64,000 bases of DNA from Rahnella sp. AA (GCF_002834385.1 NZ_PITQ01000001.1:62001-126000); one strand, 5' to 3'; positions 27,397-36,806 are shown, counted from the stretch's first letter. The notes: generated by a model from the letters alone, not told the origin. Program-made: numbers and translations.

Positions 27397-27806
27397 CAAC
27401 CCTGAACAGTAAGGATATTCAGGTATCAGAATTCATTGATGTTTAGTGGCCGGAATTACAGGCACCTTTATATTTTATGGCGTTCATTTACAGGCTGTGT
27501 TTTATGCAAATAACGCCATTAAATAACCCTTAATAACTATCCTGTTATTGCTGCGTGACATTTTACTATTTTTTGTTTTCCTCACCCGGTTTTTAATTTA
27601 TCGCAGCCATTGTCTCCCGCTGACTCTGCGGAGGCTTCGCGCGCAACCGCTTTCGCGCAGTAAATCGCCAACAGGATAAATTTACAGCACAACCGCGTTT
27701 TTATTGACCGGACAGCGGTAAATTGTCTGTATACGGAGTTGAAAAGGGGGGTTCAAAGGCCGGATAATCGTTTGCCTAATATTTTAGTCCCGCCATACGC
27801 GATGCG
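27397..27806. other. Intergenic region upstream of ghxP, no gene seen
   Basis: Mostly AT-rich sequence after the GST gene. A half PurR-like motif (ATCGTTTGCC, about 27767-27776) lies at its 3' end. No tRNA, purine-riboswitch core or coding frame was recognised. Confidence 0.4.
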
Positions 27807-27822
27807 AGTTAAACGTTTGCCT
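27807..27822 (+). promoter_or_regulatory. PurR-like box upstream of ghxP
   Basis: The 16-mer AGTTAAACGTTTGCCT matches the remembered PurR consensus ACGCAAACGTTTGCGT at 12 of 16 positions, with the central AAACGTTTGC perfect. E. coli purine permease genes of this family are PurR-repressed, so the site fits the downstream gene. Confidence 0.55.
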
Positions 27823-27823
27823 T

Positions 27824-27860
27824 GTAGCCCTGACGCCCATTTCGGCGTTTTTTGCGCTAC
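27824..27860 (+). terminator. Attenuator-like hairpin in the ghxP leader
   Basis: GTAGC (27824-27828) can pair with GCTAC (27856-27860) around an inner stem ACGCC (27833-27837)/GGCGT (27844-27848) followed by six Ts. The structure lies 80 bases before the start codon, so it could terminate transcription early or structure the leader. Confidence 0.4.
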
Positions 27861-27939
27861 CGGTAAGGAAGTAAACGTGCAGAAACGATTTCATAATGAC
27901 CACGCAGGCTAATCAGTAAAGACATTCAGAGGATTTTCC

Positions 27940-29307
27940 ATGTCGAGTCAACAAACTCAAGCGGGCAGCGCCGTTGCGCCAAAGGGCCCGCTTGACGCTT
28001 TTTTCAAAATCAGTGCGCGTGGCAGCAACGTCCGTCAGGAAGTGATCGCCGGTTTAACCACGTTTCTGGCGATGGTGTATTCGGTTATCGTCGTGCCGGG
28101 CATGCTGGGCAAAGCGGGCTTCTCACCGAGCGCTGTGTTCGTGGCAACCTGCCTGGTGGCTGGTTTTGGTTCGCTGCTGATGGGGCTGTGGGCGAACCTG
28201 CCACTGGCCATCGGTTGCGCCATTTCTCTGACGGCATTTACCGCCTTTAGTCTGGTACTGGGCCAGCACATTAGCGTGCCGGTGGCGTTGGGCGCGGTGT
28301 TCCTGATGGGGGTGTTGTTTACGATTATCTCTGTCACCGGCATCCGTTCGTGGATTTTGCGTAATCTGCCCACTGGCGTTGCGCATGGCACCGGGATTGG
28401 TATCGGTCTGTTCCTGTTGCTGATCGCAGCGAACGGCGTGGGCCTGGTCGTGAAAAACCCGCTGGACGGTTTACCGGTCGCGTTGGGTGCATTTACCTCT
28501 TTCCCGGTGGTGATGACGCTGCTGGGCCTGGCGGTGATTTTTGGCCTTGAGAAACTGCGCGTACCGGGCGGAATACTGCTGGTGATTATCGCGATTTCTG
28601 TTATTGGGCTGATTTTCGACCCTTCCGTGAAATATCAGGGGCTGTTTGCAATGCCTTCTCTGGCGGGTGCAGACGGCAAATCGGTGATTTTCGATCTCGA
28701 TATCATGGGCGCGCTGAAAGCCGCCGTGTTGCCAAGCGTTCTGGCGCTGGTAATGACGGCGGTCTTTGATGCCACCGGCACCATCCGCGCCGTTGCCGGG
28801 CAGGCAAATCTGCTCGATGAGAACGGTCAGATCATCAGCGGTGGCAAAGCCCTGACAGCCGATTCCGTCAGCAGCATTTTTGCGTCACTGGTCGGTGCAT
28901 CACCGGCTGCGGTTTACATTGAATCCGCGGCGGGTACGGCTGCAGGCGGCAAAACCGGCCTGACGGCTACCGTTGTCGGTGTACTGTTCCTGCTGATGTT
29001 GTTCCTGTCCCCGCTCTCATATCTGGTTCCGGCCTACGCGACCGCGCCAGCGCTGATGTACGTCGGCCTGCTGATGCTCAGCAACGTAACCAAACTGGAT
29101 TTCACCGACTTCGTCGATGCGATGTCCGGCCTGCTGTGTGCGGTATTTATCGTACTGACCTGTAACATCGTCACCGGCATTATGCTGGGCTTCAGCGCCC
29201 TGGTCATTGGTCGTATCTTCTCCGGCGAATGGCGCAAGCTTAACGTCGGTACGGTGATTATCGCGGTCGCATTGGTGGTGTTTTATGCAGGTGGATGGGC
29301 GATCTGA
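27940..29307 (+). CDS. ghxP: Guanine/hypoxanthine permease, NCS2 (AzgA) family
   Basis: A 455-residue inner-membrane proton symporter for purine bases. Segments match remembered E. coli GhxP (YjcD) almost identically: [69 protein letters not shown], and the C-terminal FYAGGWAI. About 12-14 membrane segments are evident. The neighbour yjcE lies downstream as in E. coli, which supports orthology over the paralogue GhxQ. A PurR-like box and a structured leader precede it. A permease for oxidised-purine precursors fits the presence of hpxO elsewhere in the window. Confidence 0.93.
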   Translation: MSSQQTQAGSAVAPKGPLDAFFKISARGSNVRQEVIAGLTTFLAMVYSVIVVPGMLGKAGFSPSAVFVATCLVAGFGSLLMGLWANLPLAIGCAISLTAFTAFSLVLGQHISVPVALGAVFLMGVLFTIISVTGIRSWILRNLPTGVAHGTGIGIGLFLLLIAANGVGLVVKNPLDGLPVALGAFTSFPVVMTLLGLAVIFGLEKLRVPGGILLVIIAISVIGLIFDPSVKYQGLFAMPSLAGADGKSVIFDLDIMGALKAAVLPSVLALVMTAVFDATGTIRAVAGQANLLDENGQIISGGKALTADSVSSIFASLVGASPAAVYIESAAGTAAGGKTGLTATVVGVLFLLMLFLSPLSYLVPAYATAPALMYVGLLMLSNVTKLDFTDFVDAMSGLLCAVFIVLTCNIVTGIMLGFSALVIGRIFSGEWRKLNVGTVIIAVALVVFYAGGWAI

Positions 29308-29443
29308 ATGCCAGGCCGGGCATTCGGGACGGCATTTTGTCCGATTGCATCGGGGGGCTTTTAGCTCTGGCCGAGAGGCTCTGATCGAGACAGTTTCGGT
29401 TTCTCAATAACCGTGTCTGCTTAACTCGCAGCGCCGAAACCGA

Positions 29444-29472
29444 GCAGAGAGGAAAGTGCTTTTCCTCTCTGC
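29444..29472. repeat. Perfect 12-bp hairpin
   Basis: GCAGAGAGGAAA and TTTCCTCTCTGC flank a 5-base loop. It sits just outside the left arm of the longer inverted-repeat block and may be the ghxP terminator or part of the element. Confidence 0.75.
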
Positions 29473-29483
29473 ACTCTCCTCGC

Positions 29484-29847
29484 TTTTTTACTGCGCGCTG
29501 TCGCTGGCTGGCTATGTTTCAGCGACTCTGGCTAGTGCCGCAAACGCCGCCGCTGCGCGGTGCTCTCGCCTCGGGTTCGAACCTGCTCGAAAAAAGACTC
29601 TCGCCGTTTCTCACTCCTCGCTCGACGTCGTTTTGAAAGCGGCCACTGGCTTCTCTAAATTCAAATGCAGACTGGTTTTATCTTTAAGAAGGGTAAGCTG
29701 GCGCGCTCAAAATCCAGCTGAACGGAGCGGCTTCGAGACCTATGGCTCGAAGACCGGGTGAAGGCAGCACGAAGTGCCTGGATTTGCGCCACACGCTGGA
29801 GTAACAGAACACGTCCATCGACCCAGCGATAGCGCGCAGTTAAAAAA
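29484..29847. repeat. Non-coding block bounded by ~24-bp inverted repeats
   Basis: The left end (29484-29507; TTTTTTACTGCGCGCTG then TCGCTGG) and the right end (29823-29847) are inverted copies with one mismatch and one indel, enclosing about 315 bases. Inside are further palindromes: GGTTCGAACC near 29575, and CTTCGAG/CTCGAAG near 29730-29755. A frame of 101 codons (29456-29761) spans it, but has no ribosome site or recognisable family and I do not call it a gene. It looks like a small non-autonomous repeat element or a degraded insertion. Confidence 0.55.
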
Positions 29848-29855
29848 ACGCAGGA

Positions 29856-29930
29856 TTCCAAAGGGTTTCGTTTAAAACCCTTTGGGCCAGTTTGGGCGGC
29901 GAGCCCAAGGTTTTGACCTTGTCATAAACG
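29856..29930. repeat. Cluster of short hairpins right of the repeat block
   Basis: Three consecutive palindromes: CCAAAGGGTTT/AAACCCTTTGG (6-base loop), GGGC/GCCC, and CAAGGT/ACCTTG (4-base loop). They lie immediately outside the right inverted-repeat arm and mirror the hairpin outside the left arm. The remaining stretch to yjcE (29931-30058) shows nothing definite. Confidence 0.6.
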
Positions 29931-30058
29931 TCAGTGCGCCGTAACCGCACGCATCGATTTAAATTCCCCCCTCTTTTGATCTACTATTCCAAGGCCCGCT
30001 CCGGACTCACTCACCTGCGTCTGGCTGAAATTCATAAAAACAAGAGTCTAAGGAAAGC

Positions 30059-31708
30059 ATGGAAATCTTCTTTACCATTCTGATTTTGATTCTGGTGGTG
30101 TCGCTCTCCGGTGTCGTCACCAGAATGTTGCCTTTTCAGGTTCCTCTTCCATTAATGCAGATTGCCGTCGGTGCGGTACTGGCTGTGCCGAGTTTTGGCC
30201 TGCATGTGGATTTCGATCCGGAACTGTTTCTCGTCCTCTTCATCCCGCCACTGTTGTTCGCCGATGGCTGGAAAACCCCGACCCGTGAATTCCTCCACCA
30301 CGGGCGCGAAATCCTCGGGCTGGCGCTGGTGCTGGTGTTACTCACCGTCGTCGGTATCGGTTATCTGATTTATATGATGGTACCGAATATCCCGCTGGTC
30401 GCCGCCTTCGCGCTGGCAGCAGTATTGTCACCGACCGATGCCGTGGCATTAGGCGGAATTGTCGGCAAGGGGCGTATCCCTAAATCGATCATGGGCGTGC
30501 TGGAAGGTGAAGCGCTGATGAATGATGCATCCGGCCTGGTGTCGCTGAAATTTGCTATTGCCGTGGCGATGGGAACGATGGTGTTTACGGTCGGCGGTGC
30601 CACGGTGGAATTCCTCAAAGTGGCGATCGGCGGCCTGATGGCCGGTGTCGCGGTCACGTGGTTGTACAGTAAATCCCTGCGCGTAATGAGCCGCTGGAGC
30701 GGCGATGATCCGGCGACACAAATCGTCTTTCTGTTGCTGCTGCCGTTCGCATCTTATCTGATTGCAGAGCACATTGGCGTGTCAGGCATTCTGGCTGCGG
30801 TCGCCGCCGGGATGACCATCAGCCAGTCCGGCATCATCCGCAATGCACCGCTGGCGATGCGTTTGCGTGCGAACAGCGTCTGGGCGATGCTCGAGTTTGT
30901 GTTTAACGGCATGGTGTTCATCATGCTGGGGCTGCAATTGCCGGGTATTCTGGAAAATTCGATTGATCAGGCAACGCATGATCCGTCTATTGTTACCTGG
31001 CATCTGTTTGCGGATGTCGCCATCATTTACTTCGCCCTGCTGATCCTGCGTTTTGTCTGGCTGTGGGTGATGAAAAAACTCAGCAACGGCATTCTGAAAA
31101 AGAAACCTCTGCTGTTTGGCAGCTACAGCACGCGTGAGCTGTGGGTCGCGTCGTTCGCCGGGGTACGCGGGGCGATCACCCTCGCCGGTGTGCTGTCGAT
31201 TCCGTTGTTCCTGGCCGATGGTGCCGCTTTCCCTTCACGCTACCAGCTGGTCTTCCTGGCAACTGGCGTCATTTTGTTCTCGCTGATTGCCGGTGTGATA
31301 GCCCTGCCGTTTCTGCTGAAAGGCGTGGTGGTTGCGGACAGCACCACCTATCGCGAAGAAGAGCGCATGGCGAAATCTATCGCAGCGCAAGTTGCGATAG
31401 AGAGCCTGCATAAGATGGAGGAACGTCTGGCGGCGGATACGGAAGAAAACATCGATGAGCAGACACTGAAAGAAATCAGTTCGCGGGTGATAGGCACACT
31501 GCGGCGGCGCACGGCCAACCGTGATGATATGGAGACCGCGCTGAAGCTGGAAAACCTGGAGCGACGCTTCCGCCTGACCGCGCTGCGTGCCGAGCGGGGG
31601 GAGTTGTATCATCTGCGCGCCACGCAGAAAATCAGCAATGAGACGCTGCAAAAGCTGCTGCACGATCTCGATTTGCTGGAGGCGCTGCTGGTCGAAAAAG
31701 AAGTCTGA
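30059..31708 (+). CDS. yjcE: Na+/H+ antiporter, CPA1 family
   Basis: A 549-residue inner-membrane cation/proton antiporter. The N-terminal ~400 residues form about 12 membrane segments with the CPA1 signatures FIPPLLFADGWKTP, LAAVLSPTDAVAL (proton/cation-binding Asp) and GEALMNDASGLV; the C-terminal ~150 residues are a cytoplasmic charged tail with LRRR and LHDLDLLEALL. It matches remembered E. coli YjcE closely, and the position beside ghxP is conserved. Role: sodium/potassium and pH homeostasis. A strong terminator follows. Confidence 0.94.
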   Translation: MEIFFTILILILVVSLSGVVTRMLPFQVPLPLMQIAVGAVLAVPSFGLHVDFDPELFLVLFIPPLLFADGWKTPTREFLHHGREILGLALVLVLLTVVGIGYLIYMMVPNIPLVAAFALAAVLSPTDAVALGGIVGKGRIPKSIMGVLEGEALMNDASGLVSLKFAIAVAMGTMVFTVGGATVEFLKVAIGGLMAGVAVTWLYSKSLRVMSRWSGDDPATQIVFLLLLPFASYLIAEHIGVSGILAAVAAGMTISQSGIIRNAPLAMRLRANSVWAMLEFVFNGMVFIMLGLQLPGILENSIDQATHDPSIVTWHLFADVAIIYFALLILRFVWLWVMKKLSNGILKKKPLLFGSYSTRELWVASFAGVRGAITLAGVLSIPLFLADGAAFPSRYQLVFLATGVILFSLIAGVIALPFLLKGVVVADSTTYREEERMAKSIAAQVAIESLHKMEERLAADTEENIDEQTLKEISSRVIGTLRRRTANRDDMETALKLENLERRFRLTALRAERGELYHLRATQKISNETLQKLLHDLDLLEALLVEKEV

Positions 31709-31731
31709 TTCTGGCCTGAAAGAAAAGGGAT

Positions 31732-31766
31732 AACCGCGTGCGCTGTGAGGCGTACGCGGTTTTTTT
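31732..31766 (+). terminator. Terminator of yjcE
   Basis: AACCGCGT and ACGCGGTT form an 8-bp stem (extending with mismatches inward), followed by seven Ts. Its T tract overlaps the TAA stop of the convergent LysR gene. Confidence 0.9.
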
Positions 31767-32649
31767 ATGGTTGCGGCCAGTAGTCGCGGCACAGTGAAAT
31801 CCACGCCTGCGCGCTGTGTGAAAGATAGCTCCCCTGATGCCAGATCAACCCCAGTTGCCACGGCATTAACGGATCCAACGGTAGCCACATTAGTGCATTT
31901 TTATCCAGCCGCTGGCAGATAGGCTCCGGTAAAATCGCCACGCCCATGCCGGTTTGTACCATAGCGGCTAAGAAATCCCACTGCCCGCTGCGGGCGGCAA
32001 TTTTCGGTGTGAAGCCGTGGGCGGAAAAGGCATCCATTAGCTGGCGATAAAGGGCGAAATCCTCGTTATAAATCAGGATACCTTCATCGGCCAGATCGCT
32101 GATAGCAATGCGTGTCCGGTTCAGCCAGTGCGGCGTGCGGGGAACCACCACACACAAAGGGTGGCTGAAAAGCAGCAATGAGGCGATGGACGGAACAGCG
32201 TCGGCGGGCAGGGCGGTGATCGCCAGATCCAGCTCGCCGGAGATCACGGCCTGCTGTACGGTCAGCCCGCCAAATTCGGAGATAATCAGCTCAATGCCGG
32301 GATATTGCTGGCGGAAACTGCCGATAAGCGGCGCGATTTGAGTGCCCACCATCGGCGGAATACCCAGCCGTAAATGGCCGAGTTTGAGCGAGTTAATGTC
32401 TTCAAGTTCGGCTTCAAGCTGGCGGAATTCCTCAAGGATATTCAGCCCGCGCTGGTACAGTGCCTGCCCGCTGTCGGTCAGCCTTAGCCTGCGTCCTTCA
32501 CGGACAATCAGCGTGCACTCCAGCTCCTCCTCCAGATGACGCAGCATTTTGCTGATCGTTGGCTGGGTGACGAACAGTTTTTCCGCTGCACGGGTAAAAC
32601 TCTGCTGGCGAACCACTTCGACAAAATAACGCAAGGTGCGGACGTCCAT
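31765..32649 (-). CDS. LysR-family regulator of the cidAB-like operon
   Basis: A 294-residue LysR-type regulator. The winged helix-turn-helix is at the start (MDVRTLRYFVEVV, SFTRAAEKLFVTQPTISKML) and the effector domain is complete. The Met at 32649 starts the conserved domain; a Met at 32706 would add a non-conserved extension. It diverges from the CidA/LrgA-type gene with 143 bases between. CidR, the LysR activator of cidABC in Gram-positive bacteria, responds to acetate, so this is a positional CidR equivalent. Confidence 0.9.
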   Translation of the reverse strand: MDVRTLRYFVEVVRQQSFTRAAEKLFVTQPTISKMLRHLEEELECTLIVREGRRLRLTDSGQALYQRGLNILEEFRQLEAELEDINSLKLGHLRLGIPPMVGTQIAPLIGSFRQQYPGIELIISEFGGLTVQQAVISGELDLAITALPADAVPSIASLLLFSHPLCVVVPRTPHWLNRTRIAISDLADEGILIYNEDFALYRQLMDAFSAHGFTPKIAARSGQWDFLAAMVQTGMGVAILPEPICQRLDKNALMWLPLDPLMPWQLGLIWHQGSYLSHSAQAWISLCRDYWPQP

Positions 32650-32792
32650 AGTGACGGTATCTCCGGTCAGATCGGCAGGTAACAAAGTATTCCAAATCGG
32701 AATCATTTTTATGATTTTAATTCATTTCTTTACCGGTTTCCTGCCAGCGTATACTGCATTTTGTCCCTTTTTCGTCCTTTGAGGTCTTCCCC

Positions 32793-33215
32793 ATGTTGTT
32801 GGCGTTGCGCACTAAAGCGCCGTCCCTGCTGACCCGTTGCCAGATCCCCGTTCAGGTGGTGCTGTATGCGGTGTTATTCGTTATAGCCGATCATATTGTT
32901 ACCGCTCTGCACCTGCCCTTGCCGGCCAATATTGTCGGTATGCTGATGCTTTTACTGCTGATTATGTTTCGCATTTTACCGCTGAAGTGGGTGAAAGCCG
33001 GGTCGCGCTGGCTGCTGGCTGAGATGCTGCTTTTTTTCGTTCCGGCAGTTGTGGCGGTGGTGAATTATGCGCAGTTGCTGATGATCGAAGGCTGGAAAAT
33101 CTTTCTGGTGATTGGCATCAGCACGCTTCTGACGCTCGGTGCGACGGCGGTGGTTGTCGATAAAATGTATCGGCTGGAGCTGTATCTGGCGGCGAGGAAG
33201 GCAAAGCGTGGCTGA
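32793..33215 (+). CDS. CidA/LrgA-family holin-like membrane protein
   Basis: A 140-residue protein with four hydrophobic segments and the family pattern LHLPLPANIVGMLMLLLL and KAGSRWLLAEMLLFFVPAVVAVV. CidA/LrgA proteins form oligomers in the inner membrane and act as holin/antiholin-like factors influencing murein hydrolase activity and overflow metabolism; E. coli YohJ is a homologue. The stop overlaps the GTG start of the LrgB-type gene, so the two are translationally coupled. Confidence 0.9.
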   Translation: MLLALRTKAPSLLTRCQIPVQVVLYAVLFVIADHIVTALHLPLPANIVGMLMLLLLIMFRILPLKWVKAGSRWLLAEMLLFFVPAVVAVVNYAQLLMIEGWKIFLVIGISTLLTLGATAVVVDKMYRLELYLAARKAKRG

Positions 33216-33897
33216 TTTGCTTATCAGTATTCTGTGTTTTGTGGTGACCCTCGGGTTGTATTACGCCAACAAAAAGTTGTATCGCTACCGGCGGACCCTG
33301 CTGCTGATGCCGCTGGTGTTCACGCCAATTGTGCTGGTGATACTGCTGGTGGTGACGCACACGTCGTATCAGGATTATATCGGCGAAACGCACTGGCTGC
33401 TGTGGCTGCTTGGGCCGTCCACCATCGCGTTTGCAGTGCCGGTCTATGAAAATATGGCGGTCATCCGCCGCCACTGGTTATCGCTGAGCGCGGGCGTGGT
33501 GACGGCTATTGTGGTGGCGGTCAGCAGTTCGGTCTGGCTGGCCAAAATGCTGACGTTGCCGGAAGAAGTGCAGCGTAGCCTGGCGGTGCGTTCCATCACC
33601 ACGCCGTTTGCCCTGGCGGCGGCGAAGCAAATGGGCGGACAGCCTGATCTGGTGGCGTTATTTGTGGTGATCACCGGCGTATTTGGTATGGCAGTGGGGG
33701 ATATGTTGTTCCTGCGTCTGGCGGTAAAAAGCGGTCTGGCAAAAGGCGCGGGGTTTGGCGCAGCTTCTCACGGGGCAGGTACGGCGAGAGCGTATGAGCT
33801 TGGCGCAGAAGAAGGCGTTGTGTCCAGCCTGGTGATGATGCTTGCCGGTGTGGTGACCGTAGTGATGGCACCGTTTATCGGCATTTTGATGTGGTGA
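33208..33897 (+). CDS. LrgB/CidB-family membrane protein
   Basis: A 229-residue polytopic inner-membrane protein with the LrgB signatures FAVPVYENM, RSITTPFALAAAKQMGG and ASHGAGTARAYELG. The start is the GTG at 33208 inside the end of the upstream gene, with GAGGAAGG upstream; a longer frame from 33139 has no family similarity. E. coli YohK is a homologue. Together with the upstream gene it forms a CidAB/LrgAB unit; some LrgAB homologues transport pyruvate or glycolate, so a transport role is possible. Confidence 0.92.
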   Translation: MADLLISILCFVVTLGLYYANKKLYRYRRTLLLMPLVFTPIVLVILLVVTHTSYQDYIGETHWLLWLLGPSTIAFAVPVYENMAVIRRHWLSLSAGVVTAIVVAVSSSVWLAKMLTLPEEVQRSLAVRSITTPFALAAAKQMGGQPDLVALFVVITGVFGMAVGDMLFLRLAVKSGLAKGAGFGAASHGAGTARAYELGAEEGVVSSLVMMLAGVVTVVMAPFIGILMW

Positions 33898-33900
33898 AAA

Positions 33901-33917
33901 GGGTGGCTTATACCACC
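33901..33917. terminator. Bidirectional terminator
   Basis: GGGTGG and CCACCC form a 6-bp stem with a 6-base loop between convergent genes. On the minus strand the stem is followed by CTTTTC; on the plus strand AAAAATTTA follows, so it serves the minus-strand SDR gene better. Confidence 0.65.
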
Positions 33918-33927
33918 CGTCAAAAAT

Positions 33928-34704
33928 TTATCCGCGCCCGACGAATGGCATATTACTGGCCATGATGGTCATATTCAGAATATTGGTAGAAAGCGGTAAT
34001 GACGCGATATGGCAAACCGCATCAGCGATATGTTTCACATCGACCATAGGTTCTGCGGCCGTGCGGCCATCGGCCTGCAATACCCCTTTGGTCATTCGGG
34101 CAGACAATTCGGTATAGGCATTGCCAATATCAATCTGGCTACAGACGATATTAAAAGCACGTCCGTCAAGCGCAATGCTTTTGGTTAATCCCATGACGGC
34201 GTGTTTGCTTGCCGTATAAGGTGAGGTGAAAGGCCTTGGCGTATGTGCTGAAATAGAGCCGTTATTAATAATCCTTCCGCCTTGTGGTATCTGGTGTCTC
34301 ATCAGGCCAAACGCGGCACGGGCACAGAGAAATACTCCGGTCACGTTCGTATCAATGCAGTTGAGCCATTTTTCTAACGGTAATTCGTCCATCGGCACGG
34401 CTGGCGCGTTAACCCCCGCATTATTAAAGGCCACATCCAGGCGACCATAATGCGCCTTAATGGTCGAAAACAGAGCCTCCACGCTTTGAGGATCCCGAAC
34501 GTCAGTAGCAACGGCCAGCGCGCGCTGACCCGCTGTTTCTGCCATCTGCACCAGTTCATTCAGAGGCTCAATCCGGCGGCCAGCCAGAACGACGGTGAAG
34601 CCATCATTGAGTAATCCTAAGGCTACAGCCCGGCCAATCCCGCTTCCTGCTCCGGTGACCAGAGCGATTTTATCGTTATTATTTGGTTGTGAAGATTCTG
34701 ACAT
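33928..34704 (-). CDS. Short-chain dehydrogenase/reductase
   Basis: A 258-residue classical SDR: cofactor loop [12 protein letters not shown], catalytic Ser in NNGSIS and YTASKHA with Tyr and Lys, and the [13 protein letters not shown] segment. The start at 34704 (MSESSQ) has AGAGG at good spacing; 34725 is less likely. It is the second gene of a minus-strand unit, 38 bases after a YhcH-family gene, and likely acts in the same sugar-acid pathway as the divergent 2-hydroxyacid dehydrogenase and transporter. The substrate is not predictable. Confidence 0.9.
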   Translation of the reverse strand: MSESSQPNNNDKIALVTGAGSGIGRAVALGLLNDGFTVVLAGRRIEPLNELVQMAETAGQRALAVATDVRDPQSVEALFSTIKAHYGRLDVAFNNAGVNAPAVPMDELPLEKWLNCIDTNVTGVFLCARAAFGLMRHQIPQGGRIINNGSISAHTPRPFTSPYTASKHAVMGLTKSIALDGRAFNIVCSQIDIGNAYTELSARMTKGVLQADGRTAAEPMVDVKHIADAVCHIASLPLSTNILNMTIMASNMPFVGRG

Positions 34705-34742
34705 ACATAACCTCTTTCTTATCAATGTAGAGACTGATCAGA

Positions 34743-35216
34743 TTATCCCAATAAGCTGAGATGTATTTTAAATACCGCTTTTTTAATCGTAACGGGCTGA
34801 TTCACTTTGCCACGCGTGCGATGAATATCGCCGGGGAAGAAGACGCAAAAATCATGCGCGTTGAGCGTTAAAACATCTTGCTGCGTAGACATATCGTAGT
34901 AAATCATGTCGTTTGCGTGCGCGTTATCCTCAACGATGCGGGATGATGGGCTGAGGGTGGAAAAGCCGATAATTTCCTCACCTTCTATCAGGTATTGCAA
35001 GTCGATAAACTGCACATGGGATTCAGGTCTGCTTTCGCTGAGTTCAATTGTCGGATAACTTTGAATAATGCAAATAAGCTTATCTTCAATAACGGGATAT
35101 TTACCTGTTGCCAATGAAGCCAGATCATTGTTTTTAATATAATCGATAACCTGGCTGAAGACTGCGTGGAATGCAGGCTTCTCTTTATTCCAGTGCGTGA
35201 TATTTCCTGAAATCAT
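34743..35216 (-). CDS. YhcH/YjgK/YiaL-family protein (DUF386, cupin fold)
   Basis: A 157-residue protein of the YhcH/YjgK/YiaL family. Family landmarks are SHVQFIDLQYLIEGEE, the YYD segment and the DFCVFFPGDIHRTR block with metal-binding His residues. Family members include NanQ (sialic acid anomerase) and proteins in rare-sugar operons such as yia; they probably handle anomers of sugar acids. It is the first gene of a minus-strand pair divergent from the hydroxyacid dehydrogenase/transporter operon, suggesting uptake and conversion of a sugar or sugar acid. Confidence 0.9.
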   Translation of the reverse strand: MISGNITHWNKEKPAFHAVFSQVIDYIKNNDLASLATGKYPVIEDKLICIIQSYPTIELSESRPESHVQFIDLQYLIEGEEIIGFSTLSPSSRIVEDNAHANDMIYYDMSTQQDVLTLNAHDFCVFFPGDIHRTRGKVNQPVTIKKAVFKIHLSLLG

Positions 35217-35861
35217 TTTTATTATCTCAATATAAATTTGTTGATGTTATTCACTTCTGGGTCGGGACGGGAACGTATAAACAGTATAAGTCAAAGATTA
35301 TTGTTTCTTATTATGCAAGTGCCCATTTTTATCTTCTTATGAAGCAAATGCTTTAGGCAAATGACATTGCTTATGTGACAGATATCACTATCTTGTTTCT
35401 CTTAAATACGCATACGAATTTCTGTTATTGAAGTGTGTTTGTTACGTGTCGTGAAATAACATAATGATGTAAACTTATTTACCCTCCATTCAACTTTAGT
35501 ATTCATTGGCGTTAAAATATCAGTAAATTGTAATATTTTTTTGTTTGCGATGAAGATCAATTTTTACCATGAGCTATATGTGTATCAGGGCTTTTGCGTT
35601 TCATTATGAGATGTCCGTCAATATTGTGCTGGCCTATGCACCAATCTTTTAATTTTTCTTTGAGCTTATGCCTAATGTCGTTATACCGGTGAGTCATCAT
35701 AGTGTTTCTATATTGAACACCAGATTATTTTATAAAATTACACTGCAGGTTATTTCCTCAGCGTCATTCTAATGTCATGCCTGAGATTTCATTCAAACTT
35801 TGTCTGATGATGAAAATGCCCTGCACCGTTTAAATTTTAATTTAAAGATGACCGGAGATAT
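35217..35861. other. Long AT-rich divergent control region
   Basis: A 645-base region between the YhcH-type gene and the 2-hydroxyacid dehydrogenase gene. It is strongly AT-rich, unlike the coding sequence, and holds a CRP-like site. No coding frame of note and no regulator gene occur here. The length suggests several operators or silencing by H-NS; that is inference. Confidence 0.5.
35374..35389. promoter_or_regulatory. CRP-like site in the divergent region
   Basis: TGTGA-CAGATA-TCACT matches the CRP consensus TGTGA-N6-TCACA at 9 of 10 core positions. It lies about 160 bases from the YhcH-type start and 470 from the dehydrogenase start, so the minus-strand unit is the more direct target. 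Confidence 0.65.
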
Positions 35862-36806
35862 ATGAACACGAAAGATATTGATGTCATGGTTATTTCGCCA
35901 TTACCGGAAAAGATGTTGGCAGAATTAGGGGAACTGTTCACCCTTCATAATTATTGGTTAGCCAGCGATAAAGCCAGTTTTCTGGAAAAGACGGCAAAAT
36001 CGATCAAAGGTGTGGTCACCCGGTCGCATCTTGGTATTGATGCACAAATGATTAATTCACTGCCTTCGCTGGAAGTGATCTCAATTTTTGGTGTAGGGCT
36101 GGACGCGGTGGATCTGAATGCTGCCCGTGAGCGCAACATTATTGTCGCACATACCCCGAGAGTACTGAGCGAGTGTGTTGCAGATACCGCTTTAGGCCTG
36201 ATGCTCAATGTATCGCGCCGTTTCAGCCTGGCTGACCGGTTTTCCCGTTCCGGCGACTGGCTGAAGGCCCCTTTCCCGGCAGCAACGCGCATGCACGGCA
36301 AAATTTGCGGCATCGCGGGTTTAGGCCATGTCGGGCATGCGGTCGCCACCCGGGCTCAGGCATTTGGGATGCCCATCCATTATTTTGACCCTTATCTGCA
36401 GGATGACCATTTTAAGCGTTACCCAACGCTAACGGAACTGGCCCGTTCCTGTGACTTTTTGGTATTAACCCTGCCGGGTGGCGCAGATACTTTCCGGATT
36501 GTTGACAGTAATGTTTTAAACGCATTAGGGAACACCGGTTTTCTGATTAATGTTGCAAGGGGATCGATTGTTGATACTGAAGCATTAATCGCGGCTTTGA
36601 AAAATAATGTTATTTCTGGCGCCGGGTTAGATGTGTTTGAAGATGAACCTAATATTCCTGCGCCATTATGTCAGTTTGATAATGTTGTACTGCTCCCACA
36701 TCTGGCCAGTAATACGGTGGAAACCCGACAGGAAATGGCCGACCTGGCGGTAAATAATATCAGAGGGTATTTTGAATCCGGAGAGGTTCTTACGCCGGCG
36801 AGATGA
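35862..36806 (+). CDS. D-2-hydroxyacid dehydrogenase family protein
   Basis: A 314-residue NAD(P)-dependent D-isomer-specific 2-hydroxyacid dehydrogenase. The dinucleotide motif GLGHVG is at 153-158; the catalytic trio is R233 (NVARGSIVD), E262 (FEDEPN) and H280 (LLPHLASN). It reduces a 2-oxoacid or oxidises a 2-hydroxyacid; YFDPYLQ after the cofactor strand, with Asp at the site that binds the ribose, favours NADH. ACCGGAGA precedes the start. It precedes the transporter gene by 115 bases and probably forms an operon with it. Confidence 0.93.
   Translation: MNTKDIDVMVISPLPEKMLAELGELFTLHNYWLASDKASFLEKTAKSIKGVVTRSHLGIDAQMINSLPSLEVISIFGVGLDAVDLNAARERNIIVAHTPRVLSECVADTALGLMLNVSRRFSLADRFSRSGDWLKAPFPAATRMHGKICGIAGLGHVGHAVATRAQAFGMPIHYFDPYLQDDHFKRYPTLTELARSCDFLVLTLPGGADTFRIVDSNVLNALGNTGFLINVARGSIVDTEALIAALKNNVISGAGLDVFEDEPNIPAPLCQFDNVVLLPHLASNTVETRQEMADLAVNNIRGYFESGEVLTPAR

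Noticed and set aside
27700-27939. Purine riboswitch upstream of ghxP
   Set aside because: The conserved purine-aptamer core and three-way junction could not be found; only a PurR-like box and a simple hairpin are visible.
29560-29600. GGTTCGAACC resembling a tRNA T-arm
   Set aside because: No acceptor stem, D-arm or anticodon arm can be fitted around it; it is a palindrome of the repeat block.
29456-29761. 101-codon plus-strand frame starting MLFLSALSSLFYC
   Set aside because: It crosses the inverted-repeat block, has no ribosome site and no family resemblance; the repeats explain the open frame better than a gene.
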